Position numbers and translations under genes: made by a program | Virus record (IMG/VR): IMGVR_UViG_3300025759_000061 | Location: 1-64,000 of that record | Length of the DNA: 64,000 bases | Source: a virus | Direction: 5' to 3' (one strand) | Shown: one piece after another, positions 24,120 to 32,304 of the stretch | Layout of the letters: each line of letters begins with the position of its first letter | Position numbering within the stretch: the stretch's first letter is position 1 | The notes under the pieces: generated by a model | Seen by the model: the letters and a program-made list of their open reading frames with translations, nothing else | Told to the model about the DNA's origin: nothing | The model's database searches: none

Positions 24120-24293
24120 ATGACTAAAGTATTGATAACAGATAACAGAGAACGAGTCTTCCACCCCACGTCGAAAAATCGTGGCAAGGTTTATCTGGCA
24201 GGTTGCAAGTTCTACGGAACTAAGCAGGGTGCCACTTTCAAACCAGATTGTGGTAGGAGATTTCGTGCAGCACTGAGTGCAATGAAGTATTGA
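24120..24293 (+). CDS. Small basic protein
   Basis: 57 residues, MTKVLITDNRERVFHP..., basic, with two Cys in GCKFYGTK and PDCGRRF. TGAGG upstream sets the start. Located between tRNA-Val and tRNA-Asp. No family. Confidence 0.6.
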   Translation: MTKVLITDNRERVFHPTSKNRGKVYLAGCKFYGTKQGATFKPDCGRRFRAALSAMKY

Positions 24294-24307
24294 ATGAAAC
24301 TGACAAT

Positions 24308-24381
24308 GGGGGCATAGTGTAGTGGTAACATGCCTGATTGTCTATCAGACGTTGGGGGTTCGATTCCCCCTGTCCCTGCCA
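24308..24381 (+). tRNA. tRNA-Asp(GTC)
   Basis: Acceptor GGGGGCA pairs with TGTCCCT (wobbles included), with G73 (aspartate discriminator) and CCA. The anticodon loop TTGTCTA gives GTC; U37 is unusual. Confidence 0.85.
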
Positions 24382-24387
24382 GTTTCC

Positions 24388-24394
24388 CTAAATA
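24388..24394 (+). promoter_or_regulatory. Late promoter core CTAAATA
   Basis: CTAAATA between tRNA-Asp and the small acidic protein gene at 24433, 38 bp upstream of its ATG. Confidence 0.55.
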
Positions 24395-24432
24395 CTAATG
24401 AAACCGACTACTAACAAAAAGGAATGAATACA

Positions 24433-24606
24433 ATGGGTGATACACCTAAAGAAGAAGAAGACGTTTCCGGCCCAGCAGTTAACCCATCTACCTCAGAAGG
24501 TGATGATGTCAAAGGTGATGGTGGTCCAACCCCTACACTAGACAAGAAGACCAACATCACTGGTGGTGGTCATGATTGGGATAAAGAGCCAAAGGGTGGC
24601 CGTTAA
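24433..24606 (+). CDS. Small acidic Gly/Pro-rich protein
   Basis: 57 residues, disordered and acidic (GDTPKEEEDVSGPAV..., GGGHDWDKEPKGG). AAGGA upstream is spaced for ATG 24433 rather than ATG 24424. A late promoter upstream and terminator downstream make it a monocistronic late gene, perhaps a minor virion or DNA-mimic-like protein; this is inference. Confidence 0.6.
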   Translation: MGDTPKEEEDVSGPAVNPSTSEGDDVKGDGGPTPTLDKKTNITGGGHDWDKEPKGGR

Positions 24607-24656
24607 TCCAATCACATAAAGAGCCAAGTTTGGCACTTTAAGTCTTGCAAGTTTAG

Positions 24657-24690
24657 TTAGGGTGGCATTTTTGTCACCCTAATTTCGTTT
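24657..24690 (+). terminator. Rho-independent terminator
   Basis: Stem TTAGGGTG / CACCCTAA with a T-rich loop followed by TTTCGTTT. It closes the small late gene at 24433. Confidence 0.75.
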
Positions 24691-24699
24691 ACAAACAAT

Positions 24700-24779
24700 G
24701 CATCTGTATACCCTCTGGCTACGAACCAGTCGAAAGGTTAACCGGAAACATGTAGGTTCGAATCCTATCAGGTGCTCCA
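24700..24779 (+). tRNA. tRNA-Arg(ACG)-like, D-arm missing
   Basis: Acceptor GCATCTG pairs with CAGGTGC, then TCCA. The anticodon arm CTGG-CTACGAA-CCAG gives ACG, and the T-arm has GTAGG-TTCGAAT-CCTAT. Only about seven bases separate acceptor and anticodon arm, so there is no D-arm. The variable region is enlarged and holds GGTTAACC. The ends match bacterial tRNA-Arg(ACG). Confidence 0.5.
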
Positions 24780-24801
24780 TTTTTTTCTGGAGATGAGTCC
24801 A

Positions 24802-25002
24802 ATGACAAAACTACACCTTAAAGATGCAGTGGGCAACGTCCTTCTGACAATCAATGTAGCCCGTGAGAATCGTATACTAACCGTCTCACCAAGAATTCAT
24901 CTTGACGAAATCAAGAACAGTAATTTCATCCTGCAATGGTCATCAGGACTGTTGGGTGATATTGATTTCAATGACGTTAAGAATATCGATATTGAACGTT
25001 AG
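24802..25002 (+). CDS. Small unknown protein
   Basis: 66 residues, MTKLHLKDAVGNVLLTINVARENRILT..., beta-strand-rich with an acidic C-terminus. CTGGAG upstream sets ATG 24802. Its stop codon shares TTAG with the stop of the convergent minus-strand gene. Confidence 0.6.
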   Translation: MTKLHLKDAVGNVLLTINVARENRILTVSPRIHLDEIKNSNFILQWSSGLLGDIDFNDVKNIDIER

Positions 25003-25193
25003 GATTCGTCGTCTTCTTCTTCAATGACCTGAAGGTGAAGAGTTCCATATCCTTTTTTACCCCAGTACATATTTTTCAGATTGGTTCCGGATATCTCTAA
25101 TACACCGGCAACCGATCTGTCTTCATTGAAGATGCTGATCTTATTGTCTTTGTACGTCACAGTGACTTTTTGATTTTTTTTGTCTATTTGCAT
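24999..25193 (-). CDS. Only minus-strand gene: small protein under a late promoter
   Basis: 64 residues, MQIDKKNQKVTVTYKDNKIS... LHLQVIEEEDDES, beta-rich with an acidic tail. The start is supported by AAAGGTGGG upstream on the minus strand and a CTAAATA late core 19 bp further. It converges on the preceding gene and diverges from the CobT-like gene. The lengthwise resemblance to its convergent neighbour (small beta-strand protein) is notable but not clearly homologous. Confidence 0.65.
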   Translation of the reverse strand: MQIDKKNQKVTVTYKDNKISIFNEDRSVAGVLEISGTNLKNMYWGKKGYGTLHLQVIEEEDDES

Positions 25194-25212
25194 AGTGGCC
25201 CACCTTTCCGTA

Positions 25213-25219
25213 TATTTAG
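25213..25219 (-). promoter_or_regulatory. Minus-strand late promoter core CTAAATA
   Basis: Read on the minus strand as CTAAATA, 19 bp upstream of the minus-strand ATG. It abuts a TTGACA on the plus strand, making a divergent control region for the CobT-like gene. Confidence 0.6.
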
Positions 25220-25222
25220 GTA

Positions 25223-25258
25223 TTGACACGGCTCGAAAAGTCTGATAGCTATATTCAC
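25223..25258 (+). promoter_or_regulatory. Possible promoter of the CobT-like gene
   Basis: TTGACA at 25223-25228 with TAGCTA 17 bp later (25246-25251). Transcription would begin at about the ATG 25259. No ribosome site precedes that ATG, so a leaderless message is possible. Confidence 0.4.
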
Positions 25259-27340
25259 ATGCAAAAATTAAAACAACGTCCCGACACCAAACGATCCCAG
25301 ACACAATTACGTTCCAAGGAAGCCCTTGCACGTATGATGTCCTCTGATGGTCGTTTGACCATTGTCCAGTCCAAGACTGCCAAAACAGCATCCATTGATC
25401 TTGCCAGAAGGGTTATCACAATTCCCAGTTGGGATGTGAGTCCTGAGATATTGGATTTGTTTATAAGTCATGAGGTCTCCCATGCCATTAACACAGACCC
25501 AAAGAAATGGGTTGAATATCAGAAAGAGATAGTCAAAAAAACCAAGGTTAGTTCTTTGGTGGTAAACGACTATTTCCAGATATTGGAAGATGTTCGAATC
25601 AACAATTTCATCAAGAGAATGTATCCCGGTACGAAGAAGGATTTCAATATCGGTGGTGCTGAATTGATGAGTTTGGAATTCTTTTCTGCCCGTGTTGGAT
25701 TTTCATACAACACCAAGAAGAAGCTGTTGATTGAACTGATCTTGTTCAAGGATAAGATTGGTGAGAAAAACATCCGTCTTGAGTTTTCAGACGAAGAACT
25801 AGATATCGTTAATCGTGTTTGGAAAATGAGGACCATGGAAGATGTGAGGGATCGTGCTATTGAAATGATCCTTCGTGAGAAGAAGTTGACCAAGAAACGG
25901 AAGAAACAAAATCCTCTTCCATCATTACCATCTGAAAAATTTGATGGTGAGAGCACTGAGCCTGAGAGCACTGAGCCTGATTTTCCATCTGATGGTGCAG
26001 GTCCAAGTGACACTGAAGAAGATGATGAAGAGCCTGAGAGCACTGAGCCTGATAGCACTGAGCCTGATCTTCCATCTATGTCAGAACCATCTGATGGTGC
26101 AGGTCCAAGTGACACTGAAGAAGATGAAGAAGATGATGAAGATGTTGAACTGGACCGACCAGAAGAGATGTCCATCTTTAATGATCAGTTGGAATCAACA
26201 ATCAATCAATCATCGACACAGAATAGAAAATTTTATAGGGTTCCATCCATCAAATCTGATTGGGAAAAATGTATTGTTGATGATGGTTTCATGGAGCATG
26301 TTAATGGTTGCCCGGAATTGTCAAACTCTAAAAGTGCTGTTTTCGAGAAATGGAAGAAAACAGAGACCCATATTGTAAACTACATGGTCAAGGAATTTAC
26401 AGCCAAACAAGCTGCCCGGTCGTGGGTCAATTCCAAAATCTCCCAGAAGGGGACTCTGAACACCAAAAAGTTGCACAACTACAAGCACAGTGATAAGATT
26501 TTCAATACCAAGAGGGTTTTCAAGAAGGGTAAAAATCACGGGTTTGTGATGATCCTAGACTGGTCTTCATCCATGAGTAGTATCCTGAAATCGGTTCTTG
26601 AGAAATCAATATCTCTTGCAATGTTCTGCCGTCAACTCAGGATACCGTTTGAGATTTACACCTTCAATAGTAAAAGAGGTGGTTACCCGTTTTCCGAAAA
26701 AGAAGCTGATGATATGTTCAATATTGATCAAGGTGCCAAATTCCAGTTGTGGAAAATATTGTCGAGTGATATGAAAATTGAGGATTTCAACAAAGCCTGT
26801 GAGGTTGTTTACACCATGGGTGCAAACAGTGCATATAGACACACAAAGTTGTCTTCTACTCCATTGTTGGGTTCTACGTTAATCTCCCAGAATATTATGC
26901 AACGGTTTCAGAATAGGAACAGCACTGAGGTGAATAACCTGATATTCATAACCGATGGTTGTGCAACAGACAGTTTGAGGAATTCAGAGGGTGCCGTGTT
27001 GAAGAATTTTGTTACATATGATCCAGAGACCAATTATATGTTGAATAACAAATCGATCAGAACTGAAAATGATCTGATTTTGCTTCATCTGAAAGAGAGA
27101 CTGAAAAATGTCAATCTTATTCATATCGATTTGGTGAAAGACCTGAACTATCTGCCTATTGAAAAAAAAGCTCTTGCAACTGAGGATTTCATAGTTCTCG
27201 ACTCCGTGGGATATGACATTGAGTTTGTGGTCTCTCCACGTATCCACATCACATCACATAGTGATAAGATTTTTGATAAGCTGAAGAAGGAACGGATTTT
27301 CATCCGACAATATGTTGATTATATCTCCGATTTGATTTGA
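25259..27340 (+). CDS. CobT-like zincin-VWA protein
   Basis: 693 residues. An N-terminal metalloprotease-like domain has SHEVSHAI (HExxH at 71-75). A middle acidic low-complexity region (about 220-305) has repeated ESTEP and PSDGAGPSDTEED units. A C-terminal von Willebrand A domain has MIDAS DWSSSM (about 434-439) and LIFITDGCATD. This matches phage and bacterial CobT-like proteins that pair with a CobS/MoxR ATPase, here the next gene. A true cobaltochelatase role is unlikely because there is no CobN; the pair may remodel or metallate a protein target. Start ATG 25259 lacks a ribosome site; TTG 25223 is possible. Confidence 0.8.
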   Translation: MQKLKQRPDTKRSQTQLRSKEALARMMSSDGRLTIVQSKTAKTASIDLARRVITIPSWDVSPEILDLFISHEVSHAINTDPKKWVEYQKEIVKKTKVSSLVVNDYFQILEDVRINNFIKRMYPGTKKDFNIGGAELMSLEFFSARVGFSYNTKKKLLIELILFKDKIGEKNIRLEFSDEELDIVNRVWKMRTMEDVRDRAIEMILREKKLTKKRKKQNPLPSLPSEKFDGESTEPESTEPDFPSDGAGPSDTEEDDEEPESTEPDSTEPDLPSMSEPSDGAGPSDTEEDEEDDEDVELDRPEEMSIFNDQLESTINQSSTQNRKFYRVPSIKSDWEKCIVDDGFMEHVNGCPELSNSKSAVFEKWKKTETHIVNYMVKEFTAKQAARSWVNSKISQKGTLNTKKLHNYKHSDKIFNTKRVFKKGKNHGFVMILDWSSSMSSILKSVLEKSISLAMFCRQLRIPFEIYTFNSKRGGYPFSEKEADDMFNIDQGAKFQLWKILSSDMKIEDFNKACEVVYTMGANSAYRHTKLSSTPLLGSTLISQNIMQRFQNRNSTEVNNLIFITDGCATDSLRNSEGAVLKNFVTYDPETNYMLNNKSIRTENDLILLHLKERLKNVNLIHIDLVKDLNYLPIEKKALATEDFIVLDSVGYDIEFVVSPRIHITSHSDKIFDKLKKERIFIRQYVDYISDLI

Positions 27341-27361
27341 CAAACATAAGGACAATGTGCT

Positions 27362-28423
27362 ATGACACAAACCATGAGAAAAGAAAACACAGTTGAAAAA
27401 ATGAGTGCCATGATCGTAGATAAACCAGTCGTTACTATTGGTGAATTCGAAAAGGGGTCATTGATCCCAGTCAAGGTGAATGAATATGTGCCGTTTGGTC
27501 ACTTTCGTGATATTCGGACAATTCTGGAAAGTGGACAGTTCTCACCAATTTTCATATCAGGTGATTCCGGTAATGGGAAAACCATGATGTGTGAACAGGT
27601 TTGTGCACAACTGAATCGTGAGTGTATCGTCACATCATTCGATGAGGAAACCGGTGAAGAAGATTTGATCGGTGGGTTCCGGTTGATTGACGGTAGCACG
27701 GTGTGGGAAGATGGTGCTGCTGTTGTAGCCATGAAACGGGGTGCCGTACTGGTCCTTGATGAGGTTGACATGGGTATGATGAAAATCATGTGCCTGCAAC
27801 AGATGCTGGATGGTCGTCCTATCTACATCAAGAAAATCGGTCAGGTTGTCCAACCTGCTGATGGGTTCATGGTGATTGCCACTGCTAATACAAAGGGTCG
27901 TGGTTCCACTGATAACCGGTATGTTGGGAACAACTATATGAATGAAGCTTTCCTTGAACGGTTTGCTTTCTCATTCGAACAGGACTATCCTAAACGGGTT
28001 ATTGAACACCAGATCGTCATGAACATGATGGAGAAGTTGAAGTTTGTTGATGAGGAATTTGCCACAAACCTCACCATGTGGTCTGAGAAAACCAGAAACG
28101 ATTTTAATGATGGTATCGTTAGTGACCTGATATCGACTCGTAGGTTGGTGCATATTGTCAAAGCATTCACTATTTTCCGTAACAGACGGAAAGCCATAAC
28201 AATTGGTATCAACCGGTTTGATGAGATTACTAAAAACTCATTCATTGAACTGTACTCCAAAATGGATGAACGGATTGATATGAATTACAATAAACCATCT
28301 CCAGATGCTAAACCGGGTGTGGTGGAATATGTTAACACGGTTCAGGAAATCGAGCCTGAGACAACAGAAAGTAATTTCATATTGGGTGATCCACAAGATT
28401 TCAAATTTGTTGAATGGAATTAA
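27362..28423 (+). CDS. cobS: CobS-like MoxR-family AAA+ ATPase
   Basis: 353 residues. Walker A is GDSGNGKTMM (about 62-71), Walker B is AVLVLDEVDMG (about 122-132), sensor 1 is MVIATANT and the arginine finger region is EAFLERFAF. It follows the CobT-like gene by 21 bp, the usual arrangement for MoxR-VWA pairs in which the ATPase acts on or through the VWA protein. CobS homologues are common in T4-like marine phages. Confidence 0.92.
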   Translation: MTQTMRKENTVEKMSAMIVDKPVVTIGEFEKGSLIPVKVNEYVPFGHFRDIRTILESGQFSPIFISGDSGNGKTMMCEQVCAQLNRECIVTSFDEETGEEDLIGGFRLIDGSTVWEDGAAVVAMKRGAVLVLDEVDMGMMKIMCLQQMLDGRPIYIKKIGQVVQPADGFMVIATANTKGRGSTDNRYVGNNYMNEAFLERFAFSFEQDYPKRVIEHQIVMNMMEKLKFVDEEFATNLTMWSEKTRNDFNDGIVSDLISTRRLVHIVKAFTIFRNRRKAITIGINRFDEITKNSFIELYSKMDERIDMNYNKPSPDAKPGVVEYVNTVQEIEPETTESNFILGDPQDFKFVEWN

Positions 28424-28446
28424 TCACCCTCTTCCTGTGATGTGCC

Positions 28447-28454
28447 CATAAATA
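28447..28454 (+). promoter_or_regulatory. Late promoter core CATAAATA
   Basis: CATAAATA just after cobS and 55 bp before ATG 28510 of the glycosyltransferase-like gene. Confidence 0.5.
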
Positions 28455-28509
28455 GATGAGACAAGCCATGTTGGTCTGTCTCATTTATTTTATTAACTGG
28501 TGGATCATA

Positions 28510-29457
28510 ATGGAAGACAAAAAGACTCAATCCCTAAAACCAAAGATGCCTCTCAAGGCTGAAATCCCAAGCACCACTACCAACCTTAACCTACCACCCC
28601 TAAAGGCTCCCGGTGGCTCTCCCAAGCCCGTACAACAGCCACAAGGATTCAAGTTAGAAGTTCCAATAGAAGAACTTCGTAAACGTAAACTCTTTGTGGC
28701 CACTCCGATGTATGGTGGGATGTGCCATGGCCCTTACATGAAAGCATGTCTGGACCTACAGGGACTCTGTATGGCTAATGGTATTGAAATCAGGTTCAGT
28801 TTCCTTTTTAACGAGAGTCTGATTACACGTGCACGTAATTATGTGGTGGATGAATTTCTCCGGTCTGGTATGACACACATGATATTCATCGACTCTGATG
28901 TCCACTTCGATCCAAAGAATGTGTTAGAGTTGCTGGCTATGGATCGTGAGATTATAGGTGCTCCATATCCAAAGAAGTCGATCAACTGGAATAACGTTGC
29001 TGCTGCATTTGCTGCTGCTGAAAAGAATGGTCATGATGCACCAAACCCAGCAATGTTGGAAACACTCGTTGGTGATTACGTGTTCAACCCGGTCCCCGGC
29101 ACTAAGTCGTTTTCCGTTGTTGAACCATTGGAAGTTCTTGAAATTGGAACTGGTTACATGATGATAAAACGTGAGGTGTTCTTGAAATTCAAGGATGCAT
29201 ACCCACATTTGAGATACAAGCCAGATCATAAGGGACAGGCAAATTTTGATGGCTCACGATATATCCATGCATATTTCGACACAGTTATTGATCCGGTGAG
29301 TCATAGGTATCTCAGTGAAGACTATATGTTCTGTCAATACTGGAGAAATATCGGTGGTGCCATCTGGCTATGTCCTTGGATGAAAACCCAGCATATTGGA
29401 ACATATGCATTCACTGGTGATATGAAATCTATTGCAGCAATGACCGGAAGGTTGTAG
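28510..29457 (+). CDS. Glycosyltransferase-like protein (GT-A fold)
   Basis: 315 residues. After a disordered N-terminus (1-60), LFVATPMYGGMCHGPYMK opens a GT-A domain. The metal-binding D-x-D is in MIFIDSDVHFDP (about 140-151), and further blocks are GAPYPKKSINW and the C-terminal SEDYMFCQYWRN. Proteins of this family are recurrent in T4-like phages of alphaproteobacteria and cyanobacteria, presumably glycosylating virion proteins or host surface. ATG 28510 follows GGTGG. Confidence 0.75.
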   Translation: MEDKKTQSLKPKMPLKAEIPSTTTNLNLPPLKAPGGSPKPVQQPQGFKLEVPIEELRKRKLFVATPMYGGMCHGPYMKACLDLQGLCMANGIEIRFSFLFNESLITRARNYVVDEFLRSGMTHMIFIDSDVHFDPKNVLELLAMDREIIGAPYPKKSINWNNVAAAFAAAEKNGHDAPNPAMLETLVGDYVFNPVPGTKSFSVVEPLEVLEIGTGYMMIKREVFLKFKDAYPHLRYKPDHKGQANFDGSRYIHAYFDTVIDPVSHRYLSEDYMFCQYWRNIGGAIWLCPWMKTQHIGTYAFTGDMKSIAAMTGRL

Positions 29458-29486
29458 CAATAAAAAAGAGAGAGAGATGATGAAAA

Positions 29487-30170
29487 ATGATTATTGGTAT
29501 CATAGGATTTATTGGTTCCGGTAAGGGAACTGTGGGTGATATTCTCGTTGAACAGCACGGTTTTGAAAAGATAGCATTTGCAGATACATTGAAAGATGCT
29601 ACTGCTGCTATCTTTGGCTGGCCACGTGAAATGCTGGAAGGGGATACATCCCAATCCAGAGAGTGGAGAGAAGAGGTTGATGAGTTCTGGCAAAAAGAGC
29701 TTGATCTCCCGATTTATAAAGATCATGTGCCGGATTTCACTCCACGGCTTGCCCTACAACTAATGGGTACTGAAGCCGGTCGAAACATTTTCGGCCAGTC
29801 ATTATGGACTTCGGCAACATTGTCACGGATGAAGAGAAATCCAAAACAGAAGGATTTCGTAATTACTGATGTACGATTCCCAAATGAAATAAACTGTATC
29901 AAGGAATGGGGTGGCCAGTGTTATAGGGTGAAACGTGGTGATGATCCAGAATGGTACAGAACTGCTGAAATCCAGAACACATCTACACTGAATAATGTTA
30001 ACGTTAAAGTTGGCAAGACCATGGAAAATCTCTATCCGGATATCCATATATCTGAATGGGCATGGATTGGTCATGAATACACAGGGACCATCTATAATGA
30101 TGGTACTGTTGATGATCTGAAACATGTTGTAGACGGTGTGATTCGTAATTATTGTGAGACAAGTGAATGA
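29487..30170 (+). CDS. gp1: Deoxynucleoside monophosphate kinase (gp1)
   Basis: 227 residues. P-loop GFIGSGKGT (7-15). Homologue of T4 gp1, which phosphorylates dNMPs (including modified ones) to dNDPs. Further family blocks are TPRLALQLMGTEAGR and FVITDVRFPNEI. Length is close to T4 gp1 (241). Overlaps gp45 by 4 bp. Confidence 0.92.
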   Translation: MIIGIIGFIGSGKGTVGDILVEQHGFEKIAFADTLKDATAAIFGWPREMLEGDTSQSREWREEVDEFWQKELDLPIYKDHVPDFTPRLALQLMGTEAGRNIFGQSLWTSATLSRMKRNPKQKDFVITDVRFPNEINCIKEWGGQCYRVKRGDDPEWYRTAEIQNTSTLNNVNVKVGKTMENLYPDIHISEWAWIGHEYTGTIYNDGTVDDLKHVVDGVIRNYCETSE

Positions 30171-30841
30171 TATTATCTAAACGAACAATATCCCTACTGA
30201 AAAATTTCCAATCAATTCAACCAAGCATCCTGCTGATGCCGGGTAACTATATAACCACCCAGTCCGTACAGGGTGACACTGGTGATATAATTGCTTGGGC
30301 AGAAGTTGAGGAAAACTTCCCTATAGAGTTTGGGATACATGATCTATCATCGTTCATTTCCACCATCTCATTGTTTGAAGGTGATCCGGAATTGACGTTT
30401 GAAGATAACTATGTGGAAATCTCTAAAGGAAGAATGAAGTTCAAATTCCACCGTACACCATCCAGCCTGATAAGTTCACCTAAAGATAAACGGGTGAGAC
30501 TGGAAGGTGAATATTCGTTCTCCATAACGAATGAGGACCTGAAACAGGCTGTTAGAATTTCGTCAACAAATAGCTTGCCGTTTCTGAAAATATTGGGGAA
30601 GGGTGGTAAGGTCTATATGGAATCAACATCAGAGTTTACCGATAATTCACTGTCCAGTGAATATGGTGAATATACTGGAGATGGTGATTTTACAACAGCA
30701 TTGAGGTGGGAGAACGTTAGAATACTTCCTATGTCTTATGAGGTGGATATCATCCCATCAAAGTTTGTCAGGTTTCAGACACCAGACCAAAAATTGAACT
30801 ACGTGATTTCTGTTGATGATATTGGAGATGATTATGAGTAA
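30167..30841 (+). CDS. gp45: Sliding clamp (gp45)
   Basis: 224 residues, same length as T4 gp45 (228). Trimeric processivity clamp for DNA polymerase and, in T4, mobile enhancer of gp55-dependent late transcription. Family pattern at the start is LLKNFQSIQPSILL, with SKGRMKFKFHRTPSS in the middle and MSYEVDIIPSKFVRF near the end. Followed by gp44 and gp62, the clamp loader. Confidence 0.93.
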   Translation: MILSKRTISLLKNFQSIQPSILLMPGNYITTQSVQGDTGDIIAWAEVEENFPIEFGIHDLSSFISTISLFEGDPELTFEDNYVEISKGRMKFKFHRTPSSLISSPKDKRVRLEGEYSFSITNEDLKQAVRISSTNSLPFLKILGKGGKVYMESTSEFTDNSLSSEYGEYTGDGDFTTALRWENVRILPMSYEVDIIPSKFVRFQTPDQKLNYVISVDDIGDDYE

Positions 30842-31775
30842 ATATATCTGGTCTGAAGAGAACCGGCCAACCACCATAGAGGATTGTATCCTACCGGCAA
30901 GATTGAAAAAGTCGTTTGAAGAACACGTAGCATCCGGTAATATCCCAAACATGATCCTGACCGGCTCACCCGGTATTGGTAAGACAACAGTTGCACAAGC
31001 TATGTGCAAGGAATTGAATTTGCCGTTCCTGAAGCTGAATTCGTCAAAGGATCGGGGTATTGATATGACTCGTACCAAGATTCCCCAGTATGCATCCACT
31101 GTTCCATTACAGGGTGGTTACAAGGTCATCATCATGGATGAGGCTGATGGTATAACACCAGAGGCACAAGATTCACTCAGGGGTGTGATGGAAGAGTTTC
31201 CAAATAACTGCCGATTCATTTTCACATGTAATAACCCAAAGAGAATTATTGAGGCTCTTCATTCCAGATGCACACTGGTTGATTTTCGTCTCCAGAACGA
31301 TGAGAAGCCAGAGATGGCCAAGCAGTTTTTCAAGCTGTGTGGGGGGCTGTTGGGTAAAAATGAGATAACGTATGATAAACAGGTTCTGGCTAGGGTCATA
31401 AAGAAATACTTCCCAGACTTCAGAAGGACCCTTAATGAGCTTCAGGCCATCACCAAAGGGGGTTCTTTGGATGTAGAGGCATACAAGCACCTTAAAGAAG
31501 TAAGGGACTTCACCGGGCTTGTAGAAGCCATGAAGAACAAGGATTTTCAGAGTATCAGAAGTTGGGCTGTTGACAATTCAGACATAGAAACCAAAGTTGT
31601 GTATCGAAAGATTTACGATGAATTGTCAAAGAACATGCCAGAGGATTCGATCCCCACTGCTGTTATCATCCTAGCCCGGTATCAGTATCAGGATGCCTTT
31701 GTGGCTGATTCAGAAATGAACCTTGTAGCCTGCTTAACTGAGTTGATGATGGATTGTTCAATTGGGAAAAGTTAA
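30834..31775 (+). CDS. gp44: Clamp loader large subunit (gp44)
   Basis: 313 residues. AAA+ ATPase with Walker A GSPGIGKTT (about 42-50), Walker B IIMDEADG (about 101-108), sensor 1 FIFTCNNP and the SRC motif in ALHSRCTL. Loads gp45 with gp62. ATG 30834 overlaps the gp45 end by 8 bp. Confidence 0.95.
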   Translation: MSKYIWSEENRPTTIEDCILPARLKKSFEEHVASGNIPNMILTGSPGIGKTTVAQAMCKELNLPFLKLNSSKDRGIDMTRTKIPQYASTVPLQGGYKVIIMDEADGITPEAQDSLRGVMEEFPNNCRFIFTCNNPKRIIEALHSRCTLVDFRLQNDEKPEMAKQFFKLCGGLLGKNEITYDKQVLARVIKKYFPDFRRTLNELQAITKGGSLDVEAYKHLKEVRDFTGLVEAMKNKDFQSIRSWAVDNSDIETKVVYRKIYDELSKNMPEDSIPTAVIILARYQYQDAFVADSEMNLVACLTELMMDCSIGKS

Positions 31776-32304
31776 GAAGGAATATTTCAAGGCCCAGCAG
31801 TATGCAACCTACAAAGATGATGATTCACGTGTGAATTTCCTGAAGTTTGCCCATAAGCATTCTGACTTCAGGAAATATCTTGCTGATGTTTTTAATCTTC
31901 ATGGGAAGAATATAAGAATTATAGATGGTGTGGAGTTTGATGTGGATATGTATGTCGTGGACCCGGTTAATAATAGTCTGTATGGGTTGATTGAACTTGA
32001 GATGAAACGGCACTGGAAGAAGAGGTGGACGGAACATGAGTCATATATTCACCACCTTCCACGTAAGCTGAAATATCTCAGGGATGATACTCCATATTTG
32101 CAGGTTGTGTCTAACTTGACATATGACAAAGTGTTTACATATACGGGTGATGTAGTTAGAAAATACTGTGATGAGGATATAGGGCCTATTGAGAAGAGGA
32201 ACAGGGATGGTGTTTATGACAGCTACTATGAAATCCCATTGAAAGAGCTTAAGATTTTTGGCAACTGGGATGATTTGGATATCATGTATTTTAGGAGTCT
32301 GTGA
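31762..32304 (+). CDS. Possible PD-(D/E)XK-type protein inserted between clamp loader genes
   Basis: 180 residues from TTG 31762 (no ATG near; GGA upstream; overlaps gp44 by 14 bp). The segment VEFDVDMYVVDP...GLIELEMKRHWKK has the D...ExK spacing of PD-(D/E)XK nucleases, but identification is by eye only. T4 and relatives have gp62 directly after gp44, so this is an insertion. It overlaps gp62 by one base. Function unknown. Confidence 0.55.
   Translation: MGKVKKEYFKAQQYATYKDDDSRVNFLKFAHKHSDFRKYLADVFNLHGKNIRIIDGVEFDVDMYVVDPVNNSLYGLIELEMKRHWKKRWTEHESYIHHLPRKLKYLRDDTPYLQVVSNLTYDKVFTYTGDVVRKYCDEDIGPIEKRNRDGVYDSYYEIPLKELKIFGNWDDLDIMYFRSL

Noticed and set aside
25903-26160. Repeated GAGCACTGAGCCTGA units considered as a CRISPR or DNA repeat
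   Set aside because: They are in-frame coding repeats (ESTEP) within one protein; no spacers or leader.
25570-26175. 201-codon minus-strand Ser-rich open frame inside the CobT-like gene
   Set aside because: Antisense of the acidic, Asp/Glu-rich repeat. No start signals, and the plus-strand gene has clear domains.
25259-28423. Genuine cobalamin synthesis (CobN-CobS-CobT)
   Set aside because: No CobN or other cobalamin genes in the window and CobT-like protein has an HExxH domain, so chelatase function is not supported.
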